DNA of 64,000 nucleotides from Echinometra lucunter (lineage: Eukaryota; Echinodermata; Echinoidea; Camarodonta; Echinometridae): contig CM057153.1 in the NCBI GenBank assembly GCA_029962745.1, forward strand, positions 12,857,241-12,921,240, in the 5' to 3' direction. Below, piece by piece: positions 48,901 to 61,500 of the stretch. The notes beneath the pieces were generated by a model. That model did not search any database and was not told where the DNA came from. It was given only the letters and a program-made list of their open reading frames with translations. A program made the translations under genes and the position numbers. Position 1 is the first letter of the stretch. The number at the start of each line of letters is the position of its first letter.

Positions 48901-51900
48901 CCAGAAATTTTGAAAACTTACAGTACATTTTGTCTGAAAATTTTCACAAAATCCACCAAAAGTGTGTACCAAATCCTTCAATGTCACTTTAGAAAATTCA
49001 AAAGTGCCCTCGTGATCAGCTCGGTCGCCTTGCTCCCTCGTTTTCAAGTTTCTTTGAAAATTTTTACACGCCTTGCCCCCCCCCCCCCCCCACCCCAAAA
49101 AATTTTTCTGGGTACGGCCCTGAAACCGACCGCTCCTGGCCATTCGGGTCCCGGATTCGGGTAATGTAATTAATAATTATGTCTATGGTTCTGTCTGTCG
49201 TCGGTCTGTTATCTGTTTGTGGCAGGTCTCGTCGCTTGACTCAGGTACTACTTACCACTAAAACGGCAAAATTTGTCAAGTGGTTGCAGTGGCAGATGAT
49301 ACCTCCATCGGAGCTACGGCCAGCAAATTGGCAACCCTTGTTCGACCAGTCACCTCGCCCTTCTTCCATTTCAAAATCCCAGAACACACATTCAATGTTG
49401 GAATAGTTCAAACCCTGCACGTGGTTGAGAAGTTAATCAAGAGACAACTTTACAACACACAATTTATATCTAAAAACATCATGTTTACACATTTTTTTTC
49501 CAAGAACACTTCGTGATGAAATATTCATTGCATCTGTATGTCACATGGATTATATTTCTGTTGCTGTGTGGGGCTATCCTCCGGCAAAATTCAAAGCATT
49601 GTTTCTAGGGTATATGCGTGAGTTATTCAAGCAGCATAAGAAGACATCTTTATTATCATATAGTCCGAAGGAAACCGGTTTCTTCTGGTTCAAACGATTT
49701 ACCTTTGTATTTCTCATACCCTGTAATGACGTCACTCGAGTTACACAATTTAGTTTGCGGCAAGGCAGAGAGGAAGTCTAGAATCAGTTTCAAACTAGAT
49801 CGCCTTGACATTGTGCAGGTCAATTATTACATCTACATAGGGCAAACTATCATAGACGATGGTAAATGCGATGCGAACATGATGAGAACTGAAATTGCAC
49901 GGACATTTCTGGCAAGGAACGACTTGTTTACAGCTAAAAGGTGAAATTTGCACTTATGTTAAGACTAAAAAAAAGTTGTGTAAGGTCTGTTCTATTGTAT
50001 GGAGGCAAAAACGCATAGTAAATAAAAGGTGATATGTCATAAGTGACAGACCACCTAACAAGACAACGGAAAATAAAAGTGCATCATTTGAAATGTGGGT
50101 GTACATGAGAATCATGAGAATATCATGGAAAGTAATGAAATCGAACGAATAAATGGCAGGACTAAAACAAACTATACTGGTAGGATTAGTTAAGGGAAGA
50201 AGATCGAAGTACTTTGGTCACCTATAAAGGCACAAAGACTCTTGAAAGATGTGTTAGAAGGAAAAGAAGAAGGAACTAGATCAAGAGGGAACACAAAACG
50301 AGCTGGGAATGGAACATTAAGACCTGAAGTGGACTAAAAGTGCAAGGGTGCGCTGGAATAGGGAAAGGACAGATAAGAGTAATGGACAAAAATCATCCTC
50401 CGAACCGGGAGAAGATGCCTAGATGGATAAAATTTGTGAAGTTTATTCATGAAAGACTGTACGCCAGGGCGTGTCTCTTCTTCCGATTTTCATTAGTTCA
50501 TTTGTAATGTAAACTGTCTGATAAAACATTCCCCGAAAACTCCCAAAACCAAGGAAGAAAGAAACAAAGGCGACGTCCCCAGAATTCTCGAAATGGCGAC
50601 AATCTTTAAAAGATTCGTCCAGCAAACAAACTAAAGCAGGGTCATCCATCGTCTTATTTTTTTTCCTACAGCGTATAAAACTCAGCTTTCGCTCAAGGAA
50701 ATATTTTTAATCTTGGTAAGCGATGGTCTTGTATATCATATTATTCAAAAAATCATTTTTTACAGTTTCAAATTACGGGTTGTTGGCCCTGGCATAAAGA
50801 TGGCACTAGGCGAAAAATAGATAGGAATTTCTTCGAAATGGAAATAAATGAGAAAGCACAAGATAATCAGTAAGGATTTAGCTCCGAGCATCGACCAGCA
50901 ATTTGGCCTTTTCCTTGGCTCTGCCATTTCCGCAGCCATAGTTACAGAATTCTAAAGACATCTCAAAGCACAATTTCTGTGACAAAGATTTTCTCTTGGT
51001 ATTACTGGTTATCATTTTATCTTGAAATTGGCCGAATGTGGGAAATCGATAAAAACCACGGAATGGAAGAAAAAAAGAAAGGCGAAGTCCTCTAAATTTC
51101 CGAAATTGCCGATAGATCTTAATATGGTCTTGTTTTTCGTTTTATTTAAAATGTTATTATTCACTGTTTCAAATAGAGGCTTTTTGTCGGCGGCATAAAG
51201 ATGAAAAGAGACGAATGTGAAGACTAATAAACACTTTCTTTGAATTGGAAATAAAATAATGGGAAAGCGGAAAATAATCAGCGATGATTTACCTCCCAGC
51301 ATCGACTAGCATGTAAATCTGGCCTTTTCCTGGGCTCTACTATTTCCGTAGTCATAGTTACAGAATCAATTATAAGATTTTGAAGACATCTGAAGGCCCA
51401 ATTTCTATGACAAGTATTGTCTCCTGGCATTACTGCCTATTGCTTTTCTTTAAATCATATTTTGGCAGAATACAAGCTTAGGAAATTAATAACTGCTCTG
51501 ACGTGGGTTGTACAATGAAATGGAAATCCTCGGAGGTAAAAGGAGAACATCACTGGTGAAAAAGTTTCCTCTATCCCCGACAGTTCTTTCACCCTTCTAT
51601 ATTCTGAGGCGCAGAGGGATATAAGAAGTAAAAGTAAGAGAGAGAAAGGAGAAAAATGCATATCTAACAAATATTTAATTACATTAACATGTGAACATAA
51701 TTTGAGACTCTTTTTAAATGTTTCTAGCGATTCTGCTGATCTGATCCTCAGTGGAGAGCATTCCAGAGAGATGGCGCTGCAGAAATAAAAGCTTTTTCTC
51801 CGAGGGTTGAGCTGGTTCTGTGGGCTGTTAACTGTTTGCTATTAGAAGAGCGGAGATTCTGCGGGGAACATATTCTGAAATGACGTTCTGCAAGTATTGC

Positions 51901-52439
51901 GGAGCCTGTCTGTGCAATGTTTTCCGTGTGTGCAGAAGGATTTTGAACTCTTCTTTTTTTTTTTTATACCGGAATCCAGTGAAGATTTTTAAGAATCGGG
52001 GTAATATGGGAAATGGAGATGGAGATATAGTTTCAAAATTGAGCTCATTTTGATCAAGTTGAAGTTGTATAACTAAATCCCCTTTCCCATCTGCTTGAAA
52101 ACAGTTTCTTTCACAATGTCTTTGCATAATCAGAAATCACCTCCAACTTTAATTTAGCAAGGACAAAAGGTATTGACACACAGTGGAGCTATATATTTCA
52201 TATCTTCATGAACAAAGCTATTGGCTATAATTTTGGATCCAGGATTGTTTGCCCGAGGGTAAAATTGCGCTTGGAATCTGATTTGAATTGGGATATCACA
52301 TTCAAAGACGTTGTAAGGTCAGAGGCGTCGATCCATTTTTTCGGATTGGGCGGGGGGGGGGGGGCAAGACCCCGGGCAAGACGACCAAGCGGAGATGAAC
52401 CCACGGCTACTATTTGTACATACACACTCCCTCACATAT

Positions 52440-52526
<87 letters not shown>

Positions 52527-55500
52527 AGGCCTATATCAACGTGAAGCATTTTCAAATTGGACACTTGCTATATGAACCATCTTGCTTTTTTTTTTCAATT
52601 TTTTCGAGCGAGCGAGCAAAAAATAACAAATTTCTTGTTACGAGAGAAGGGTTTAGTTATCATATAGGCATAAATGATACCTAATATGTATGTATATGGT
52701 TACCTCGCTGCCAAATATGAACTCTATTTGTCACATCGCTGGTCTATTGTTGCTGCCCCCAAAACCACTCTGTTTTTTTTAACATTACGAGCGAGGAAGC
52801 ACACACTATTTTCATGGTAGATGTAGTAACCCCTTCGGCAAATTACGCCGTGAGCCAATGAAACATCTACATTATCTATTCGGTCTCATCTCACCGAATT
52901 CGTTTGCTTTTCAAAACCACTAATATGAAACGAGCGAGCGCAGCGAGCGAGGAAAAATATACCCTTTTCCATATGATAGAAGTGTTATTTCGTCATCATA
53001 ATAATGTGATAAAAATGTGATATGCGCTATACAAGAACGGAATATTATTATCATTATCATCAGAATACACTATAAACCTGTCATGCCTGCAAGATATCTA
53101 AATAATACATCCGATCACCTGTGTGCCGAATATGACACTATTTTAGCTACCTCGCTTGCAGTCCGAATCCATTCTGTTTCTACCATAGCGAGCAAAGTCA
53201 GCGACCGATCCTGGCAAAATTATATTGATTCGTCCCAAAATCTTTGTCAACCACCTTGCTGCCCAAATTTAATGTTATTTTGGAATCTCACTGCTATACT
53301 AAGCTAATTACTGCCCGAAATCATCTTGTATCTAGCTTTTACCAGCGATAGTATATAGCGAGCGAGTTAACGAAAACTATGTTTTTGTTTTGCGTTTTTC
53401 TTTTTATCCAGGCCGTTATCTCCTGAAAATTTATCTATTTTTAGGTCACCTAACCGCTCGATTTCTAGGAGTGATATCTTATTTGGTTATATTACTTCCT
53501 TGTCTTTTTAAGTAGAAGAATAGAATAACATTAAATAGAAACACAAGATGCAAACCGATTTCCTTTCATAAGAATAGTAATTATCATCGGCATTGGTTAA
53601 GATACTTAAATGCGAGCGAGCGAAGCGAGCGAGCGCTTCCCAGTGTCCCATTTTCTTTCTTTTTACTTGTTTTACGCTTTCATTTCACTTCCTTTCTTCC
53701 TTTCTTCCTTTTCCTTTCTTTTCTCTTTCTTTTTTCCTTTTCCTTTTTTTCTTTTTTTTTGTTGGGAAATTATTGGGGGGAGGGGGGAACAAAATGATAT
53801 CTTTGCCCCCCGAAATTTTCTTGGGGGGGGGGGGGCAACTGCCCCCCGCCCCTCCCCCCCCCCCCGAGGATCGACGCCTCTGTGTAAGGTACCACGGGGG
53901 AGCGGCCTATAAAACCATGTCGATTCCTGTATGACTTTCATGATTGTAATTATGATGGCAGCTTTAGCCAAGCCATCACTTTATTTTATTTTTTTTTTTG
54001 AAAGGAGACAAAGTTACCCAATCCCTTTAAGGTGATTATTAGAGGGTTCTTTCTTCTTTATGGGTTTTATGTGTACTTAATGTATAAATGATAATCCTTT
54101 GCAGTGCTGATAACAAGGGAAAAGCGATCACATTTACCTGTTCAGCTTCGAATTCGATCACAACCGGATCACTGAGATTGATGATGGTCATGCCACCGGC
54201 GACCGATGCTGACAACACTGGTCCCAAGACCTTGGTGATTCGGCGAGGCTGAGGGGATGCACTGTAGCCACTACCTCCAGGGGGCCAAGTCGTACCCGCA
54301 GCAGCAGTCAGGGTATAGTTCTCTAGCCGACGACGTAGTCGCTCGGATGGGAACAGAGTGTCGTCTTTGAATACAACAAAGCTAACGGGTACTGCGGAAC
54401 CGTTGAAGACCACTTCATGAGAAAGCAAAAAAGGACACCGACCAAAGTGCGTTCTTGATCAATTTCTCTCAACCTTTTGGAGTGATGTCTAAACGTCTTT
54501 TTATATGCAAAAGGCACAAAAATTATTTCCTGATGTACGATTATAAAGAGGAATAGTGTTGCTGTAACAATAAGAGCCCAAGGGCAAGTCTTTTGACGGT
54601 GTGGGAAATTCGATCGCAAACATGCATGCACGGGGCTGCCAGAAATACACACAAACACAAATAAATATTAAAAAATTAGAATGAGGACATAAAGTATACT
54701 CTTGTATTAATGTTATATTATACCCTATTACATTTTTTATATCTAATTTCTGAAAGACAAATATAACTTGAACTTGAAACTTGAAAGTGAAAGTCCAATC
54801 GTCTTCTCACCTTCAAAAACTTCAGAAGGCAGTTGAATGGATGCTTCCATATGGAGATGTTTCTGCATCGTGGTTGTATCGTTCGTGATAATTGTTCTCA
54901 GCAATGGTTCTTCTTCCTCTTCATACCCGTCAGTGTTATCCTTATCAGAGGTCACGGGGGCAAAGGTCAATCTTTCGGTGACCTCATCAGGACGAAAGGA
55001 CGCGGTTCGTACCGCGATAGAAGGTGTCGCGATGTTGAGTTTCTTGTCGCAGCGGGCGCTCTCCATGAGCTGGCGGTCGAGAGTTTGGATGATCATGCCG
55101 AGCTCGTGCCCGACTTCGTCTCTGGTGGTCTCGGATAGGTCAGACTCGGCGACTTGGTCAACGATTTCTACAAATGCATTGGAAACCTTCAGCAGTGAAG
55201 TAAATATATGAAGAAATTATCAGCAGGATCAATACTTTTACCAAAGAGCGCTGGGAAAAAACGACGGGGATGACACTAACAAAGAGCAATGAGGAAGGAC
55301 CGAGAAGAGATAAAGTAAGCCAGGACTGTTTTGTGCTAGGCAGATGAGAATGGGATACTATTTATCTAAGTAAAAGAGGCAATGTTCAACACAAAGCTAC
55401 TGAAGAAAAGATTGTTATGTTAATAGCTTTAATTTTTTTAAACACATAAGCTTCATATTTGGAATAATGAAACCAACGAACTGCGTCAATTGTTTTGCAG

Positions 55501-58500
55501 ATTTCGCATTTTAGTCATTGTCATAGCCGAATAATGTCATTTTTCTTACAAAAAGAACGGTTTTCACTTTTGTAATATGTATCAAAAGAAGTTATTCTAC
55601 TCGTGCTTTGTTTACATGATGAATTAACCAAACCGAGAAAGGTTTTTCAGTCTATTCCGACTTACGGTTTTTGAAGGAGACTCAACGTCGGCCATGTTCT
55701 GCAGTGTGTCAGAGAGGAACATGATATCCTCTCGTTCAAAATGGGTTTGGTTGACGACCACAGCCTCGACATACCTTGCTACTTCTTTCACGTTGTATTT
55801 GGAAACTAGGACCTGCAGAATAAACATGACAAATATATGAAAGGGAATAATTAGTTAATACATGTATTCTGGATTTTTATAGCGCCTAATACATCTCTAT
55901 GGTGTCTGTAAGCGCTTCACAGAAATATTATTACCCCAGTCATCGGATTCAGCTTGCCCACACCCAAGACAGTGTATGCAACTTCTCCACTCCCTAGGGA
56001 GCATTCCAGCCTGGCGCCTTTTGCATAAGCAGGCGCTCACAATGCTTAACAAATCACAATGACGTTCGCATCCTACCGGGTACCCACTTAACACCTGGGT
56101 GGAGAGTGGGAAATGTAGATTCATATCTTGCCGAAGGACATTAGTGCCACGGCGGGATTCGAACTCGGACCAAGAGATCTACAGTCCGATGACATATCCA
56201 CTATTTCTACAGATACTTAGCAAATAATTTGAAAATGTTTGGAGGGAGTGACGATGCAAATGAGAGAGGAGAGGTAGTGAAATAAAAGGACAATTATTAA
56301 ACACATCGAAAAGAAATGAGCATGAGAACCAGTACCGAAAAAACAACTTTGCCCGGTTTGCCAATTGCCATTGCAGAACTTGTCCTTGACATTTATCTCC
56401 AGGACAACAACATTCATATTCAACCCAATAAAATTGCCACGATTGTGGATTGTCCCACTGGGAAGTTTTCATGGAAAATATGTCTGAAGATGATATTCCA
56501 TGGTGTAACTATCGCAAACTTTTGAAGAGAGTGCGGAAAGAATAGACCAATGCAAAATGACAGAAATGGAGATCGAAGAGAAGGAGATTAAGAGAAGAGC
56601 AGATAAATTATGACGTACCTTACTTAGATCCCTAAAATTAAGTGGTGTGATGTCTCTGCCACAGGTTCTAATCCTCACGCTTTGCCAAATTCCTACCTCA
56701 GTGAAGTCAAACACGCAATTACGAACAGCCACAGGGTGTCCACCTGCAATGCAATTGATTGAAATAAAGAAACAGTACAGTCCGTCATTATCTGTGGCGG
56801 TTTAAAATACAACAGTGTTGTTGGTAGCGATGGTTACCGATTAAGACATTAATAGTGTTTCTATAATTATATGCTGCTTTTAGGCAACAATCCCCCCCCC
56901 CCCCCCGCCCCCATCCCGCTCGATGTTCCTGATTAATGTCATTCATTGCCCTACACATATAGAAAATTCGCTTTTGAAGGTTTGAGTCTAAATCAAACAA
57001 CAAGGTTACATGAGACTGGATCTAACTTACCAAAAACGGTGTTGACTGGACATCGCCTAGCTGACTCCGCCTGGGTACTGGTGATAGTTGAGGGCCAGGT
57101 AAATATTTCTCCTTCAATCGTCGTCTTTTCCGAGGGACATGCCGCTACATGTACCAACATGAAAAAAGATGTTTGAAAGATATCAATCGGTTTAATCACT
57201 TACAAATGTATTGGTTTTCCCAAAGAGAGAACATAGACCTACATATTATAGCTGATATTGTATAGCACATAACTAGGTCGTCACTGAAGGCACCAAACTT
57301 GCCGACAACGTCTATACTATGCGCAGCAATGGAAATGTTCCGAGATAAGGCAACGTTTGATGTCAAAAGGTAATTGTTTTGCTTTTTACTCCCACTCAGA
57401 ATGTTCGAATAATTTTTTACAAAGACTAATTCATCTACAATAATATCAAGAAACGTTACTTGGTCCAAAGCGAATTAATTTATACCTTCGATGATAGAAA
57501 CTTCAAACTCGCAAGTGACGTTATTTCCTGCGAGGTCGCTGACTACGTAAGAAACACGGTGATCACCCACGGCAAACTTGGCACCGGGGGTATGCGATCT
57601 ATACCATGGCCACGAGATTCCTACGTTGTCATCGGCTATTGGTTCTGTCCATCGGACCGAGGTCGAATTTTCACGTAAGGTTTCGATGGGGCGACGCACG
57701 TTGCGTGGGCAGTTCATAAAGCGTGGTGGTTCCGAATCTAGGAAAGATTAAAGGCGAGAATTATTTTGTGCGTCATCAAGAGTGAAAACTAAACAGACAA
57801 CCAGATCAGTATATTCAGGCTGCCTGGAGATTATTCGACTCCTGGATAGGCCGTGTTTGATGCTCCAGGCGTTTACAGTTCGTTATTCCAGAGGTTTGTT
57901 ATTCCGAAAGTTCGAAGACTCCGAAGGTTCTTTATTCCAGAGGTTCATTACTCCTACTGTCCATTATTCCAAAGGTTCGATTCTCCGAAAAAGAAATGAG
58001 GTTCATTAACGAACCCTTTTCTTTTTCCGGATAAACGAACCTCCAGCATTTCCAGGTATACGAAATTCGCATGTGTTCGGAATAACGAACCTTTGTAAAG
58101 ACGAACCTTCGGGATAACGAGCCGAACCCCTCCAGACATACCATAAATAATGCTGACAAGACAGACCGGAGACTGAAAACACACAAAACCAAAACCACAT
58201 TCCTCCGATGGTCAAGAATCGGTTACTTTCGGAACTTGACTGAAATATATTACAGGCCTAAGTTAAGCTTTTGCAACCGAAAACAAAAAAGAAAAGATCT
58301 AAAAGTGGCCAAAGATGTCCGGTTATCATGCATGGTTAGTTTGTGGGAGTGGGTGCGTGTGTGCATAATGGGTGTATCTACTGTATATTCAAATTCTGCA
58401 TACGTGCTGGTATGAAAAGACACGAGACACTTACCTCGGACGTGGATGGAGAAGGTACAGTTGGCGAAATTATCCGAGCCATCCTTCACGGAGTAAGTGC

Positions 58501-61500
58501 GGTTGGAGATACCGTAGATGAACTCACCATCTGTACCCGGATCCTTTACGAAGATAGTCCGGCCGGAGTTGTCCGTAGCGGTAGGCCTTGTCCAGCTTGC
58601 ACTAGAATGAGAAGCACCCGGCAATGTATCTACTACGATGTTCTCGGGACAGGTAAGCCGCGGCGGTTCTCTATCTGCAATTTAAAACATAGAAGAATTC
58701 GTAGTTGATCAAAGGCACCTGCCCGAAGTCTGTAATGAATGAATGCAATAGGCCACAGCCGCCACAGTACATTCCCCAGCACTTGCAAGCATACAATAAA
58801 CTACTAGTGAGCCTATGTTCTGTTTGATAATGAAGTTCTGTTAGTCTCTCCAGTTCAGTCATAACGAGGGTTCATTTTCCCAATAACATTGTCAGGGATT
58901 GGCTGAAAATGAATCTTGTGCTTGTTCAGTATACTCAGTATACTGATAAAAGGAAAGAACTCTTCTTTGTTCGGTGAGGGGGGGGGGGGCACTAGATAAT
59001 GTATGGACCTATTGATCTGTCCGGGTCAGTCATAACGAGAATTCACTTTATGGAATTTGCATTGGATCACTGCAATCGAACGAGAGGTTTCGTTTTTTGT
59101 TATTTGTTATTTGTTTTTCTTTTTCATTTCGGAATACCAAACCCTTGTATTCTACCGAAATTCTGGGCAAGTGCATGTCCTTTATTTCTTTTAAATGAAC
59201 TGTTAATGTTTTGGGACACTTTTCCCTAAGGGTTATCTAGCCCTCCTCCCCCCCCCCCCCCCCCCGTGAATAAAAGGACTTATTACCTTCTATCGATATA
59301 CGGTATAGCAAGTGACTTTATCGGTAAGTTGGTAATTTCTTTCGTTGGTCGGTTGTTTGATCTATTGCTTGGTCGGTAAGTTTTAAAGCCTGGCTCACAC
59401 AAAGGATCATCATTTTACCTCACCGTGAGTTTTTGTGTTTAAAGATTTTTTCACCTTTCGCTACGTTCCTCAAGCCAATTGAGTTAAATGTCTTGTCTTT
59501 GAGGTCATCAAGCACACCTATCTCTCTTGTGGGGCCTTTGATGATGCTACGAAAACTGGACGCCAATTGGTGAGATGTCCCCTTAATGCTTTGTGCAACA
59601 GGAAATTATTTACCCCCACCCCCACCCCCGAAGACTTCTTACCTTCTATTGATATACTGAAAGAGCACGTGGCTTCATTTCCCGCCAGATCAGTGGCTGT
59701 ATAAACGATTGTGAAGAATCCGATCCCGTAGTAGGTTCCAGGGAGAGTCTTTGTCACCAAATCGACTTGACCGGAGTTATCAACAGCAGTTGGGTCGTCC
59801 CACGACACCTGAGCCATCGCCCGCCCGGGATCAGTGGGTACAGAGAGGTCAGCTGGGCAATCTATGATGGTAGGCGGCTCTAAATCTGATTTAGAAAAAA
59901 CAAAAAACAAAAAACAGAGTTTTTTTTATCTGTTAAATTTCTTTTGCTGGTTGGTTATTTGGCCTGTTACTCGGTTGGTCAGTTTTTTAAGCCCGACGTT
60001 TACTTCGTTGTGATTTGTTATCAAAAAATAAAAAATAAGATAAAAATAAGAATTACACCATAAATGTAGAGATTTACACACAACCAATCAATACGGACAG
60101 AATGCTTGTATTCAAAACCAAGCGCACCTCCCTATAACTGTTGTGACCTATTGTTCCCTGCTTACTGCAGCATGAATTTTCTTGCATTAAATAATGCCGT
60201 TGGTGTCAAGACGTAGTGTGATAAAGCCTTTTATGGGCTGTCATTTAGTAGGTTTTCGTCCTGACTTTTTGTATCTTGGGGGTGTAACATAAAGAGATAC
60301 AATCAATCTTACAATCAATTGTATCTCTTTAGTACATGGTTTGCCACAGACTTACGATTGATATCAATCGTAAGATTGATAGTATTTTTGATGTTACATC
60401 CCACTGGTTTATCAAAGTTTAATCATGGTCCTTTTTGATAAGACAAACATTACCAGAATTCAGTTCAGATGAAACGAAAGGCCTTGTAGTTCTTCCTGAA
60501 CAGTATCTCTTTTCAGATGATAAAACGCAAGATTTTCTCACCTTGAACCGTGATCGTGAAGACGCAAACTTCGACCATTCCGAATATATCAGAAGCATTG
60601 TATACAATATCGGTCTTTCCGAGGTTGAAACGATTGCCCGGTTCGTAATACGAAAGCAGTTGGATCTCGCCTCGGGAATGGGCCAGTGATGGACGATCCC
60701 ATGTGACCGTGGTGTAAGTTGAGTTGAAATCGGTTGGTACGGTGATGTCAGATGGACAAGGATCGCGAAGGGCGTATTTTTGATCTGAAAAATTAAAAAA
60801 AAAAGAAATTTTTGAAAAAAATCTGTATCAAAGCCGCTGGATTTTTGCTTTAATATAGATTGTGAAATTTGACATGTTTCTTAGTATTTCCCCCATGACC
60901 AAAATGAACTTGAATGTTATTAGTTCTCGCCGTCCAGCTGAATAGTATTGGTTGTCGAGAGAATGGGAGCACGTAGTAACAAGATTTTTATTTATTTGAA
61001 CTTTTCTGCTTTCTTTGTATTTCACTCAGGTTGCCGAGAGAGAAAAGGGGAAAACGAGAAAACAAGTTTTTTTTTTCATATAATGTTGCAAAATCATCTA
61101 CCATGCAGTACATAACTGTTTTTGCCGTGCTGACGTCCATAGGTTTAACCAGTTCGACGTTAAGAATCAGTGTTTTCAAATGTGATGTGACAAAATGTGA
61201 AGAGTGTCTTACCATCGAAAACAAGATGTATAGAATGCATCTCATTCATCCTGCTCGAATCAACACAAGTGAATGTACCCCCATCAGAGGAGACTGGTGA
61301 TGTGATCCGTATTCCTTTTATCTGTCGGCCTCCCACAACCTCGTTATAAATCTCAGTACGTGGTGACGAGTCCGAGATGTGGTTGGCTACCAGGTCGGGC
61401 ATACCTTGGTTGATGATGCACGAGATTTTGACGCTGGTTACGTAGGGTGTGAGATAGACAGCGAACGAGCCATTGCTTGTGGACGATCTTGGGACGGGCG

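Noticed and set aside
54833..55211. Plus-strand open frames of 101-124 codons
   Set aside because: Antisense shadows of the GAIN exon at 54811-55186.
56154..56205. Possible tRNA gene on the minus strand
   Set aside because: Same reason: it is the head of a SINE.
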